Program-made: the position numbers and the translations under genes
Assembly (NCBI GenBank): GCA_916048095.2
Contig: OU696583.1
Location: forward strand, 3,842,501-3,906,500
DNA length: 64,000 bases
Direction: 5' to 3'
Source: Sacculina carcini
Lineage: Eukaryota > Arthropoda > Thecostraca > Sacculinidae
Part shown: piece by piece, positions 39,993 through 51,426 of the stretch
Layout of the letters: each line of letters begins with the position of its first letter
Numbering within the stretch: the first letter of the stretch is position 1
Notes under the pieces: generated by a model
Databases searched by the model: none
What the model saw: the letters and a program-made list of their open reading frames with translations, nothing else
What the model was told of the DNA's origin: nothing

Positions 39993-42900
39993 GAGCACTG
40001 ACGACATGCATCGGCCAGGAGTCGGGCGAGAAAGTGGTGCAGGCCGTACTGCTTGCTCATCACACTGGGTGTGATGACGGCGAGCGCGTCGGCGGGCAGG
40101 TGCAGTGTGGAGACGACCAGCGAGGGCAGCAGTTCGAGACACTGATCCAGCGCCATCTCGTAGCCGGCTATCACCTCGGTCGGCTTCAAGCCCTGTCCAT
40201 CACCGCCACACCAACACACACACACACACACAAGTACATAGAAACACACACACGCATGCGCGCACACACACACAATTACACACACACACACACACACACA
40301 TGCAAGCACAATGTTGGTATTGACGTGTGCATGTATCATGTGTCAAGTGTGCCTGACTACACGTGACCAAGCTCAAGTGAGCGGCGTTGTGGTAACCACT
40401 GGCGGATCCAGAGGGGGGCACGGGGATTGAAGCCCTTCTAACATGTCTCCATCAACTCCTCATAACTAAGAGGCTCACTAAAAATGGTCAAGGAAACGTA
40501 TCTTTTTGTATAGTTGATATAAGCATTATCGCAAAGCATATTCACGAATAATGCGATTGTAAACGTCTGCATATATCACTGGAAAAAATTCGGTCCCCCG
40601 AAATTGCACTCTGGATCCGCCACTGGTGGTTATGTACTCACACTGTCAACTGTCTGTTGAATTGTGTGGCAAGTTAAATGCAAATTAAAACTGAAACAAA
40701 CTGCGACGTAAAACAAGAATCACATTCTGGCTTATTGAACTTGTGGCCGATCGTTTTTCCATTGCTGAACAACTTCAACGTTACAAGCAAACACAAGCAC
40801 ATACAAACACACACAGGCGAGCTGGAAATTGATAGAAACAAGGTGCTGCTTTGTGGCGCCTGCACAATTTATTAATAATATAATTAATATTACAGGCAAG
40901 TGCAGTAACATGGGAAAAGTGTAAGCATTATTACCACCCTGCAGTGGTCCCATGTACAAGAAGCGACCAAAAGACATAGAGCGTTAGAGAAAAGCAGTTT
41001 AGTGAGGAAAACGAGAGCTTATGAAGAAAGCGACCAAGACCAAACGAAAATATGCGGCCAAAACACTGAATAAAAGTTTATATACACCAGTGGTACCTTA
41101 ACCTTTATTTAACATTTTTTCTCACTGATTCTCCACTTCTCAATGAGCCATCTCTTCATTTTCCACAGCATCGCTGATAAATTCAATAAATTCAATCGGT
41201 ACATCAAAGTAAATGTCAAGAGGTCATTAGAAACAAAAATAAACGAATTTGAATTGATAAAAACACACATATTTGTCCTGTTCTGTCCTACCTTTAGCTT
41301 CCCACTGGGCCACTCTTCCATTCCCCACCAGTGGGCAATTCCCCACCAGTTAAGAAGCACTGCTGTACACAAACATGGAGTTACGAGCGTTGTGGCCAAC
41401 GAGCCATTTTGGCCAATGCTCGGTGATTGCAATACGATGCGATGAATATCAACGTTGGCCAAAATGGTACATGTCGTGAGTGCATCTGACAGTGGCGTAT
41501 CTAGTGACTGAAAGTTAAGCGAGTGACCATCTTGGCCAATCTTTCCTCAGCTGTATGTAGTTCAGTGATTTTCAAACTTTTCAACGCTTAAAGAAACCGT
41601 TAAGTTAGGTTGGGTTAGATTAGGTTAGGAAACCATAAAGAACGTGCGAAATTTGCCAATGCAAATACATTATAAGGCCAATACGTTCATGATACATGAT
41701 AATGGCCAAGATGGTCACTCGCTTAACTTTCAGTCACTAGATACGCCACTGTCAGATGCACTAAAACATGTACCATTCTGGCCAACGTCGATATTCATCG
41801 CATCGTATTGCCAAGAGTTGGTCACAATGCGGTAGTAGATTCCAAACATGTAGCAAACTAAGATGAAGCAATAATTTACACTAATAACACCGGGGAAACA
41901 TTATTTAACACTTTTTATATGCATTAATTTTAATTGATGCATATCAAAAAGTGTAAAATAAAAAATAGATCAATAAAGTATGCAAACTAAGAAAAGTTCA
42001 AAATGTGAATAGCAGTATGGAAACACTAATGTTAGCCGGTGCACAAATAAAGTCAAGCCGAACAATTGCGCACCATTCTGAGCATATGTTCGGCGGCGTC
42101 GAGCAGCGCGCCGGCCAGAACAATGACGAAACTGGTGCCGTCTCCAGCCTCCTGCTCCTGCATCTGCGAGCACAACACCATCATCCTGGCGGCCGGATGC
42201 TGCACCTGCTCAGTCACATACACGCACACACACACGCACACACACACACGTGTATACACACATACATGCATATATACACACGCACACACACACATTCTTG
42301 CACATGTATATACACATATACATGTGATGTTGGTGTAGCCAGGCATAATATTTTCCCTGATACACACAATATTGAACACAATATTCAATATTCAATATTC
42401 AATATTGAATATTGAATTCAAACCATAATGCTCAATCGGAAAGTAGAAAATACAATCAGAAAACGCAATTGATTCGTGAACAAAAAACGAGTCAGACGGT
42501 CGCTGAGAAGCCAACACATATACAGGGTGTCCCAAAAATACACACTTCAAATCATTGTAAAATTGGCGATTATATTATCATTCAAATAGTTTTCAACATG
42601 CAAAACAATTTACAAATGTCATTTTATTGTCTTGTTCGAGTTATTGCCAGCACGGTTGAATTCACTGCATCGTGCATTTGCTATGGTGATCAACGCCCTG
42701 CCAGTGTGACTTCAGCAGCAAGTCTGAGCTTGTCGGCCAATGCAATGTCATGCACTTGGTTTTGCCGAACAATTTGTCTTCTATCCACTCACACGTGCAT
42801 GTAGTGCCCTAAACATTTATTTTATATGTTAAAAGTTCTGGTCTGCAGATGTTACTCCAATAGATTGCATGGCAAAATGATTCTACATGAACAACGACAG

Positions 42901-44490
42901 AAACTGTAATTTTTTGGCAAAGCCAGCGATGCAACGAACATTTTATCCGCCCGGATACACGTCCAAGTCGGAAACGAGCAATCACATAAAACAATGCGAT
43001 AAAACAATCCACATTCAAGATGAAATCAGAACTTCAACGTGAACTAACCTCCAATTCTTTGACGATAGTAGCTGCGTCGTTGGTTATGAACATTTTCTCG
43101 ATACGATTGATGATAATTTTGTTCATGCCACGAGGACCATAAGCTGTCCTCACCGTTTCGGCGAATTCTTTGCACGCTTGAATATTACGATATACCGCCT
43201 CCTCAAGACCAGAAAAATGCTGGAACACAGTAACACCGTGGCACTCAGTCAGAGTCAATGGAACAACAGTAAGAAATGTAGACAAACCCGTACCCAATAG
43301 TTGTGCTCGTAGTAAATAACGGTATTAATCCAAAAACATGAAAAATGGGCACGTACAATAGAAGTTATTACGCTAGGTATTAAGCACCCCTGTCAATCGA
43401 GTTTGATCGGACATTGATTACCTCAAAATGCAATGACGTCTCGACACAATTGATTGATTAGTGCATTAAAACAGCTTAGTAGTGCAAAAGTGTATTCCAT
43501 CTACAGAAACAACTTGTAGCAGCTCAAAATAGAAACTGTTTGAAACGGAATTGTCCTAGTTATCGAACGAATAGTCATTTTATGTAGGTGCCCCTCGCCT
43601 CTACAACTCTCTTCCACCTCGTATTACATTGCCGTCTCAATCTAGGTTTGCTTCTTCTCTGCGTGAGTACTTTTTATCCTTGTCTTTTGAGCCTGATTCT
43701 CTTACTGAATATGCGTCTGTCCAGATGTGTTATTATATATTTTTCTTGCTTCTCTGTTCATTGTATGTTATATGTGGGCTGTGCTACTATTACTATGTTC
43801 ATACTATGTGTATTATATGTGTATTATATGTGTATGTGTATTATATGTGTATTATATATGTGTATTATATGTGGGCTGTGCTACTATTACTATGTTCATA
43901 CTATGTGTATTGTATGTTATATGTGGGCTGTACTACTACTACTACGTTCATACTATGTATTTAATTAAAACAATTTCCCGTTGCCGACATACTGTTGATT
44001 TGAGGTTTTTCCCATTTACACTATTTATATGTATGTATATCCGATCTTGTGTAGTTTTGGTATTGATATTGATGTGGTTTGTATTGTATTTGTTATATTG
44101 TACATTTGTTGGTGTTATTGTTGGTATCTTTGTTGGTGTTGTAACTTGTAATTTTCTGATTGTGTTCCTACCTTTCGTCTCAATAGCATATATGGTGTAT
44201 TTTCGCAGTTTGTGTGACTTATTTTCGATTTTTCGCGCTTATTTGTTAATGGGCGCTTTTTTCCGTTTGGCAGCTGATTTTTCGCGCTGGTTCATGTTTA
44301 TGGGCGCTATGTCAAGAAATACATGAATGAATAAAACACCAACACAAGACAACACTGAATATATCCACACCTAAACCGTAGAATACATCAAAGCATTACA
44401 CAATATGAAATAAATAAAACAAATACTCACCATGGCACCATCCTTCAGCATCTGAGAAAAACCCGGTGCTTTTGGTACGTGAAGAGCCAT
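27544..44490 (-). CDS. CCT8: T-complex protein 1 subunit theta, complete
   Basis: Eight exons: 44490-44431, 43219-43049, 42205-42074, 40192-40003, 38404-38205, 37889-37785, 37420-37040 and 27987-27544 (TAA). All phases agree and give about 560 residues, against about 548 in vertebrates. It starts MALHVPKAPGFSQML, the usual CCT8 N-terminus. ATP-site motifs: TNDAAT near 66-71, GDGT near 98-101 and GGGA near 420-423. The C-terminus ends IIMAKRSGGPKPP as in the family. CCT8 is one of the eight subunits of the cytosolic TRiC/CCT ring, which folds actin, tubulin and other proteins using ATP. One unusual insert, about 14 residues with five glutamines and PPPP, lies in exon 7 near residue 350. Seven introns; the last is 9 kb and full of transposons, and most others carry CA/GT tracts near the splice sites. 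Confidence 0.95.
28118..28816. mobile_element. PIF/Harbinger-like non-autonomous element
   Basis: Inverted ends AGCCGTGGTCACACG and the complement of CGTGCGACCACGGCT, then 'gccaattgttg' inside both. TAA flanks both sides, the 3-bp target of Harbinger elements. About 700 bp with no transposase. In the last CCT8 intron. Confidence 0.75.
28915..29200 (+). pseudogene. Fragment of a DDE transposase (Tc1/IS630-like C-terminus)
   Basis: The frame reads APYLYLLNLIELPWSSLK, close to the 'NPIEL.W..LK' block that carries the last catalytic acid in DDE_3 transposases, followed by a helical tail. The N-terminal two thirds and any inverted repeats are absent. The parent element type is not resolved. Confidence 0.5.
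29303..30010 (+). mobile_element. Gypsy-like LTR retrotransposon remnant
   Basis: 5' LTR of about 354 bp (29303-29656) with TGTGTGGCGT/ACGCCACCACA ends and an internal TATA-like atatataa. A primer-binding site follows (TGGTGACCCCGACG at 29660), then the start of a gag frame (about 29692-30010). Everything 3' of that is missing, so it is clearly broken. It sits in the last CCT8 intron. Age cannot be set without the second LTR. Confidence 0.65.
30330..34080 (-). mobile_element. LINE A, CR1-like, degraded, roughly full length
   Basis: On the minus strand: ORF1 starts at 33894 (coiled coil, then HRLGQYQYGKSRPMIIK as an RRM-like part). The endonuclease C-terminus lies near 32388-32158 (RPSMLDLVF, SDHMVLF). 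Reverse transcriptase follows: GPDGISG and NYRPISL near 31500-31330, YLDMKNAFD near 31150, GVPQGSLLGP and FADDAK near 30960-30880. Frames are broken at several points: 31557/31220/31014 are in different frames, and ORF1 is interrupted between 33650 and 33303. It abuts LINE B at about 34080. It lies in CCT8 intron 7 in the gene's sense orientation. Confidence 0.8.
34085..36850 (-). mobile_element. LINE B, relative of LINE A with internal deletion
   Basis: ORF1 starts near 36480 (MATRGSKGGTPV), continues as a coiled coil (36229-35873) and the RRM-like part (35928-35446, CRWGQYKKAGMRPLRIIF). Endonuclease follows to about 34930. The frame then passes straight into the end of reverse transcriptase (MQFNASKCHVMEIG at about 34880, LGIIV at 34770), so the endonuclease C-terminus and most of the reverse transcriptase are gone. 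The C-terminal LRGDLI block is at 34440. The 3' end carries 'gtgagtacaaataggtgagt'. The 5' region has two repeats (see separate feature). Confidence 0.78.
36580..36780 (-). repeat. Tandem pair in the 5' region of LINE B
   Basis: Two copies of about 100 bp. Each has 'cgaacacga.accagtcttc'-like and 'cagcacgcgctcgtgc' words, at 36584 onward and 36690 onward. This looks like promoter monomers at a LINE 5' end. Confidence 0.65.
36842..37018. repeat. GT-rich minisatellite next to a CCT8 donor
   Basis: Units close to gtgtaggtgtatgtgtca, about nine copies, ending 20 bp from the exon 7 donor at 37040. It is AC-rich on the CCT8 sense strand. Confidence 0.95.
37893..37928. repeat. (CA)n tract at a CCT8 acceptor
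   Basis: Reads as UG repeats on the sense strand, directly before the acceptor of exon 37889-37785. Confidence 0.95.
38589..39523. mobile_element. hAT non-autonomous element, about 935 bp
   Basis: Ends TAGAGCTGCCAAAAG and the complement of CTTTTGACAGCCCTA, with 8-bp flanks gttatcag/attatcag. No transposase frame. In CCT8 intron 4. Confidence 0.75.
39936..39986. repeat. (GT)n tract after a CCT8 donor
   Basis: On the sense strand this is an AC repeat starting within about 20 bases of the exon 4 donor at 40003. Confidence 0.95.
40208..40302. repeat. (CA)n tracts before a CCT8 acceptor
   Basis: UG repeats on the sense strand, ending about 20 bases before the acceptor of exon 40192-40003. Confidence 0.93.
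40397..40625. mobile_element. hAT non-autonomous element, family B
   Basis: Ends CACTGGCGGATCCAGAG and CTCTGGATCCGCCACTG, with flanks gtggtaac/gtggttat. Same family as 21983-22216. In CCT8 intron 3. Confidence 0.8.
40891..41005 (+). repeat. Dispersed repeat D1, copy 3
   Basis: Same core as 2171 and 10741, preceded by 'ttattaataatataatta'. In CCT8 intron 3. Confidence 0.6.
41088..41362 (+). mobile_element. hAT-type MITE, family A (best copy)
   Basis: From CAGTGGTACCTTAACC to GTTAAGAAGCACTG, which are inverted repeats with few differences. It contains every family word. Flank duplication is weak. Confidence 0.7.
41387..41831. mobile_element. Foldback element with arms of about 140 bp
   Basis: 41387-41540 and 41702-41831 are reverse complements. 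Matching words include 'caatacgatgcgatgaatat', 'gtgcatctgacagtggcgta' and 'gtcactcgcttaactttcag'. A central loop of about 160 bp holds a TTAGG-like run. Hairpin-forming MITE in CCT8 intron 3; one arm has a small deletion. Confidence 0.8.
42225..42296. repeat. CA-rich tract before a CCT8 acceptor
   Basis: UG-rich on the sense strand, close upstream of the acceptor of exon 42205-42074. Confidence 0.9.
43585..44325 (+). mobile_element. 3' fragment of an L2-like LINE
   Basis: Reads RLYNSLPPRITLPSQSRFAS and SLREYFLSLSF, the final segment of L2-clade reverse-transcriptase proteins. A long T-rich 3' untranslated region follows, with repeats of 'gtattatatgtgggctgt'. It ends near 'aatgaataaaac'. In CCT8 intron 1, antisense to the gene. 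Confidence 0.6.
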
Positions 44491-45166
44491 TTCAAGCAAT
44501 AAACGCAAAAAACAATAACCTCCACTGCCAAAACGCCCAAAAACAACAGGGAACACCGCCGACAACAGCACGTGTTTTGGCGCGTTCAGAATTGTCGCAA
44601 TGAAACATTTACTTGCAGAAATCAGTAAATTAAATTCAATATATAATATATCTATCATTTACGCAATGCATATTGAACATTTTTTCCACTTTGCGCAGTT
44701 AATTAAAAACTGAAATAAAAATGGTCTCATCTCATAGTTATATAGTAGTTATATGATGGTCAGTTTCAAATAAACAATATTTAATTCAATTCAATTCAAC
44801 TGTATTGTAAATTCACATATAAGCATACCCTTTTCATGTGCATGAAATATATATATATACATAATATGTATATATAATATAAAGAAACGCGCAAATAAAA
44901 TCAAATAAAAATAACAATATACAATGTAATGGAAATATTAATTCAACACTGATAACACCAAGAGTAGTTTTTCCATTAGACACATACCCTACACATTATA
45001 ACGTCGTGTAATGCACACACAATGTTCTCATGCACACATGCATCTACACATGCTCACAATATATCTCCACATGCTCACAATATATCTCCACATGCTCACA
45101 ATATATCTACATAGTTTACACGCACACACACACACACATATACACACACACATACACGCACACACA

Positions 45167-45218
<52 letters not shown>

Positions 45219-45359
45219 ACTAGCTCACTTAAAGTGAATAAATATATAAATGTTCATAGTTAAATATCCCAATAGTTGAATATATCTCAGTTTTTCAAGA
45301 AAAATACTCGTTATATAATACTGGCATGATGAATCCAGCATGAATTGTTAGATGAAATC
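44491..45359. other. CCT8 upstream region and CA repeats
   Basis: CCT8 promoter and leader should lie in the first few hundred bases; I cannot name an element. Then AT-rich sequence, three tandem copies of 'ctccacatgctcacaatata' near 45045-45110, and a CA run at 45120-45216. No gene seen. Confidence 0.5.
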
Positions 45360-45470
45360 AATGCTTACCTATGAATGCTTACCTATGAAAAGATAGTGGA
45401 GAAATAAGAAGTGATCTGCTTGTGGTGATCCCCACCTCTAGGACCTGTCAGCCACCTGTCCGAGACTTAA

Positions 45471-45506
<36 letters not shown>

Positions 45507-48500
45507 GCTGCCTGTCATAGCGAGCCGTGAATGTGGCTATTGATGGTGCTGAGACTGGGAGGGCGTTCCATGGGTCCATGACCCTGAGGGAAAACCAGTT
45601 CCCCTTCATGGTGGTCCGCCAGTGGTCCGGTTTGTTGAGCTTGAGAGAGTGGCCACGCTGCTGGTTGATGTTCAGTTGGAAGAACCTCGAGTAGGGGATG
45701 TCCTCGTAGTAGTGCAACAGCTTGAAAGTTTCTATCATGTCGCCTATCACTTTCCTTGCCTCCAGTGTCTGTAGTCCAAGGTGCCGGCACCGCCCTTCAT
45801 AGGGCATCTGGGCCAGTCCCGGGACCAGCTTAGTGTCCCTCCTCTGTACTCTCCTCAGGGTCTGAATATCACGCACCAGGTGAGGGGACCAAGCCTGGGC
45901 TCCGTAGTCCAAGATAGGGCGGACCAGGCAGAGGTACAGGGGCAGCAGAATGTCCTTGGTGAGCACACTAAAGTTTATCCTGATGATGCCCAGCCTGCTG
46001 TTTGCCTTGGCTACCACCGATGAGACGTGGGCAGAAGATTGGAGGTTGTGAGCCACAATTATCCCAAGGTCCTTCTCCTGTGTTGTCTCTCAAAGCCTCC
46101 TGTTGTGGAGAAAGTATACCTCTTGTTGATTATTCCGGCCGAAATGCATTGTTTAACATTTGGCTGAGTTGAATGTAAGCAGCCATTTGTCGCTCCAGTT
46201 TCCCAAACGTTGCATGTCTCGGTGGAGGGCCTCCGTGTCATCCTCGGTCCTCAGGACTCCATATCTTTGCGTCGTCAGCAAATAAACTGGCAATTGACTC
46301 GAGGCTGTCCACCACATCATTCATGTAAGCCAGAAAACATACTGGTCCAATGACTGAGCCTTGTGGAACGCCACTCGTTACCTGAAGCCAACCCGAACAC
46401 TCTTTCCTGACGCGCACCCGGTGGACCCTGTCTGTGAGTAAGTTCCTTATCCAGGCCAGGATGTTGCCTTTAATACCTAAAGCCATCAGCTTGGTCATAC
46501 TTTTTTCGTGTGGGACTCTGTCAAAAGCTTTCTCACAGTCAAGATAGTTGGCGTCCACACAGTGCCACAGTCCACAGCGTCAACCAGGTCGTCCATGTAG
46601 CACAGGATGTTATCAGACAGCTCCTGTTTTTTCTGAGCCCGTGTTGTGCATCCGTGATGAGTGCGTTGTTCGTGAGGTGCCGTTCAACGTGTTCCCTGAT
46701 TATCCTCTCCGGTACCTTGCATGGTACACTGGTCAACGATACTGGCCTGTAGTTAAGTGGGTCTGTCCTGCTCCCTTTCTTGTGGATGGGTGAGATGTTG
46801 GCTTTCCTCCAGTCGAATGACACGTCTCCAGACCTCAGTGATGTTGTATATATGTCAGTGAGTGGATCACAAAGTTCCTCGGCACACACTTTCAACACGA
46901 AGGGGGCTATTCCGTCTGGTCCAAGGGATTTACTATCTTCCAGTTCCGAGAGCTTTTTCTTCACCTCCTCCTTGCTGACTTTGACTTCCTTTAAGCTTCT
47001 TCCCTGATAAACTTGGCTTGGAGCTGGGATGTCTTGGCTTAAGTCTTCCCTCACATACACGGAGTTGAAGGCCTTGTTCATTACTTTTGCAATCCCAGTA
47101 TCGTCGTTAATGAGGTCTTCAATCGTTGTCAATATTTTCACTATGCGCTACTTCGTGGAGGTTTTTGATCGAACATATGCCCAAAAGTGCTTAGTGTTGC
47201 TCGCTGCATCAGTCGCCACCTTCTTTTCATAGATATATTTTGTCGCCCTTGTTGCCAGTGTTACTGCATTCCTTGATGTAGTATAGTTTTTTCGGTTCCT
47301 AGCTGTTTTGTTTGCCCTGTACAACATCCACCTGTCCTGTTTCCGTCTTAAAATTCTTCCCAGTGCAGTAGTCATCCATTTTGGTCTAGACCTCTGTTGT
47401 CTTCTTTGACGAGTCGACACACAAAGCTCCACAATCTTGTCATAATTTTTTCTAAATATGTCCCACTTCTGACTAGCCGTTTTGTCCTTCATCTGTTCCG
47501 CCCAGTCTATTTCACTGTATAATGTTCTCATTCTGCCGATGCCTGCCTTATGATAGTTTAATTTACATGTGCCCGTTGGTATGACATCAGTGTTGATGGT
47601 AAAACACAGTACTGCATATTTGCTCAATTACCAGCGGTGCCAAGTACTTGATCTCGTCAATTTCCCCGTTAGTCTTTAAGAGCACTAGATCAAGTCTCGA
47701 TGGGTGGTCAGAGTCTCGTAGATATGTCCAATCGTCAACATTTTGTGTCATTTATGGTTTCCAAGAAGGGTTTTGCATAACCTGCACCCTGGGTTCCGTC
47801 TGTAACGTTGTTATCTTCCCAGATAATTTTTCCATAGTTAAAGACTCCATACACTAATATTTGGCCATTTATAGAGTTCCTTTCAGTTAAATATAAGGTA
47901 TCTATTATCACTTAAGTATAAGATATTTTTTTCCCAGTTGTCTCCCCTTATTTCCCAGGTTCTTCATCCTTTCCAATCTGGCTTTCGCTCCTGTCACTCT
48001 ACGGAATCCGTCCTTATTTCAGTTACTCATGAAATCTTATCTAAGTTTTCCTATCGTCAATCAGTTCTCCTTGTTCTTCTCGATATGTCTCTAGCCTTTG
48101 ATCTTATCAATCATGCCATTCGCTACATACAATCACGCTACATTATCAATGATCTTTCTTCTCTGGGTCTATCCTCGTCAGCATTGTTTCTCCTCAAATC
48201 CTATCTCTCTGGTCGCACTTTTTCAGTAAACTTCAATTCAACTGTTTCAAAATCTGCTTCTCTTATTTCTGGTGTCCCTCAAGGTTCTATCTTGGGTCCT
48301 ACTCTGTTCAATCTTTACATGTCTTCTCTCTGTCCTGTCCTTTGTAAATACAACATTCCTTTCCATATTTATGCCGATGACATACAACTCCTAATTCCTT
48401 GTCGTTTCTCTCATGCCACTCTTCTCAATGATATTCGCTCTGATATTACGTCCTGGACCACTTCTCGTCGCCTCATTCTCAACACTTCTAAGTCTGAATT

Positions 48501-50300
48501 TCTTATCCTTCACCCTCCGAGCATTTCTCCTCCATTACTCCCACTCGTTGTATCTTTCTCTGTTCGAAACTTGGGTGCTATCTTCGATTCCAACTTGTCC
48601 TTTTCAAACAATTTTGTCTCTATTTCGCGCACCTGTCGTTTGATTTTACGCAGTCAATACCCTATTCGATCCAGTTTAGACCAGCCTTCTTCTATTAAAT
48701 TAATACAGTCTCTTCTTCTTTCTCGTCTTGATTATTGCAGCTCACTCCACTACATTCTTACCAACAAATCCCTGAAAATCCTTCAAAAAATAGTTAATCA
48801 ATCCTGTCGTTTTGTGCTCCATCCTACACCTTGCCGCCATACCTCTCAATTCTTGTTCCAATTCCACTGGCTTCCCATCATTCCTAGGATTCATTTTCGG
48901 TTGTGTTGTCCCATATATAAAATTCTTCACAATAGCTCTTCCCCGTCCAATCTTTTTGATCTTCTAGTTTCTTCTAGTGATTTTAATTCTCGTGTTCATC
49001 ATCCTTTATTTTGTCCTCGCGCTATCAAAGAGTCACCTGGTGTATTGGTCCATGTTGTTGTATTCAGCATTTCCTGGTTACATTTGGTTTCCATAAGAAA
49101 AATAAAATCTGGGTCCTCCTTACTTAATAATACATGCAGTCTTGTTGGCCAGTCCGTCAAGGTTTGTATATATACACTTAAATGTTTGGTGTTGGGCTTG
49201 TAGGTGTTTATCTATACCTTTTACCACGAAAGGATCTCTGGGAGCGGTAATATTTTGCTACTCGCACCACCTGTTTCTTCTCGTAGTCCACTATCCACTT
49301 GCATGTCTCATCACTCTCGTTAGTGTTCTTCTCCTGTGCCTCAGTTACGAGTTCCTTTCTTACCTCTCTCTCCTTTTTTGTCTTGTCCCTGAAGATACTG
49401 ATTTATCTTATTCCCGGTTCTTCACTGTTTCCTAACTGGTTCGCCTCTCTTGCTACCCTCCCAACCATATCTTCAGACTCAAACCTCACTCTCAGGGGTC
49501 TTGGGTCATGGGCATAATCCCGGTCCTTTTTCCCACCGTACAGCCTTGTAGTGTCACTGATTTTGTAGCGTGAAGGTGCCGCCTTCATGTGCTCAGAAAA
49601 GAGTTTGTTCACAGACTCAAGATCCCCGGCCTTTCCCTCCACCATGTCATCAGTGCCTGGTTCAGGAACTCCTAACACTATCAGGTTCCGAGATCGGTAA
49701 GCTATATCTCTCTCCTCCTCCAAGGCAAACTTAGCCTCTTCCTGCAACTCTTCACTTTGTGGTTTTCCTGGTAACAGTTGTGCTCCCTCGTTCTTTAATG
49801 CAGTCTTAAGTTCTACTTTCACTTCATCCATCAATTCCCCTTTCTTACCTTCCCAAGCATTTATCACCTCACCAACTGCCTCGGCGACTGTCTTTTCGGC
49901 AACAGAGTTCCCTTCTCTCTCAAATGCAAGCATTCTTTCCTCCATGTCCTCAATCCTCTGGGTGTTATTGTCCACTTGCTCCTTCAAGGGGCCCAAAATA
50001 TTTATGATGCGTTCACCTATCTGCTCGCAGTTCCTCACAGAACAGTAAAGCTTAGCACGATTTCCCAGTTTCTTCCACCCACGCGCCTCCTCGTCCGATA
50101 GTCCTTCGCAACGAAAGTGAACCCAGAAACCACAGCAATCACAACAAATTCCATCGTTTACCTTCAATAAGCAGTGTTCACATATGTCGGTCTTCTTTTT
50201 CCCTTTGTTTACATTCGTGTTGGCCGCCGCTTTGTTGGTGTTCACCCCAACAGGTCACCTGCGCCACAGATAAACACTTGAACGTAGCACTAGGTACCTG
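45360..50300 (-). mobile_element. CR1-clade LINE with PHD-finger ORF1, interrupted
   Basis: ORF1 (50245-49403) has a PHD-type zinc finger (CEHCLLKVNDGICCDCCGFW), a coiled coil and an RRM-like end (RNLIVLGVPEPG). Endonuclease begins near 49220 (DPDFIFLMETK), is cut by an L2 insertion, and resumes near 47885 (ILVYGVFNYG). Reverse transcriptase runs 47141-46238 (LGPDGIAPF, NYRPVSLTS, LDCEKAFD, SGVPQGSVIGP, FADDAK), then the C-terminal domain to 45448. At least one frameshift lies near 46540 and another near 46240. A 14-bp tandem word (atgcttacctatga) at 45361-45388 looks like the CR1-type repeated 3' end. Confidence 0.85.
47890..49035 (+). mobile_element. L2-clade LINE, 5'-truncated, inside the CR1 LINE
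   Basis: A single open frame keeps LLDMSLAFDLINHAI, SGVPQGSILGPTLF, YADD within FHIYADDIQLL, the thumb and the C-terminal region to about RAIKESPG. Borders are set by where CR1 endonuclease similarity stops and restarts on the opposite strand. Because both borders are eroded, the target duplication is not seen. Confidence 0.8.
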
Positions 50301-50792
50301 AACTCCCGGCTGACAGGCCCTGTATCGATTCCCCACTATTTTATACTTAGGTAAGCGAAAAATGCAGATGCAACGGAGAGCGCAAGAAAACGTCCTCCCG
50401 CGTCCACGCCACAAACGCCCATGTTGTGGGCAATATATGCATAACGACAACGAATATCTTATACTTATGTATTGTGTAATATATTGTAATGTAATGTATT
50501 GTGTAATGTATTACTTATGTAATGTATTGTGTGTTTGTGTTTGTCTGTGCCGAAGGACCAGTGAGCTGTCAGATATTACGATAAACCCGCCCTGTCGCCC
50601 AATGTATGTATGAATGCAGTGGCGTGGCCAGGCTATTTGCCGCCCGAGGCGATATTTTTTGTCTCCCTCATCATGTCTGATTGCGGGTCACTCAACCGCA
50701 AGATACTCTGTGTGTTTCAACACGACTGTAAGGGAATTAGCAAGTCCCTATGTCGATATGGCTAAAAAATACGACCCTTATAATAGTACATG

Positions 50793-51047
50793 CAGAGCCG
50801 TAGCAACCGCCCCCCGTACCCCCCGGCCTAGGGGGCCCCCGAGTGTTGAGGGGCCCCATTGCTTCACGTATGACATTAAAATTTATCATATTATGTATAG
50901 CCTTTACCTTTTTGCTCAGATGTTTTCACCTGGGCTAGTAATATGTGATTATGTATAATAAATATATTCATTATTTGATGGTTTATTTATAATGGGGGCC
51001 CCAAGTGTTGCCTTCGGGGGGCCTCATAAGTCCTCGCAACGGCTCTG
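50793..51047. mobile_element. hAT non-autonomous element, first inner insertion
   Basis: CAGAGCCGTAGCAAC and its inverted partner GTTGCGAGG.. at the right end (..GCAACGGCTCTG). Perfect 8-bp target duplication AGTACATG. 255 bp. Confidence 0.85.
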
Positions 51048-51178
51048 AGTACATGCCTCCAGTCACTTAATCAGAGATAATCATTTTCAATTGATCTTGT
51101 TTTCATTCATTGCTTTCATCATAATATCAAAACAGCACATATGAAATAGTATATTAAGAAATGCGACTCAGATATAAA

Positions 51179-51426
51179 CAGTGGTTAGCCTGTGGGGAAT
51201 TCCCCACTGGTGGTGAATGGAAGAGCTGTCAAGTAGGAAGCTAAAGGACAGATAGAAGAGCGAATATAAGCCTTTATCAATTCAAATTCGTTATTTTCTA
51301 ATGACCTCTTGACATTTGATTTGATGCAACAACTGCATTTATTGAATTTATCAGCACTAATGTGGAAAATGAAGAGATGGCTCATCAAGAAGTGGGGAAT
51401 CAGAGAAAAAAGATTAAGAACCTCTA
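51179..51426. mobile_element. hAT-type MITE, family A, second inner insertion
   Basis: Family A words in the minus orientation. Flanks gatataaa/gatgtaac match at six of eight. Confidence 0.7.

Noticed and set aside
43588-44326. Cys/Tyr-rich hydrophobic open frames
   Set aside because: Translations of the repeated untranslated tail of an L2-like LINE.
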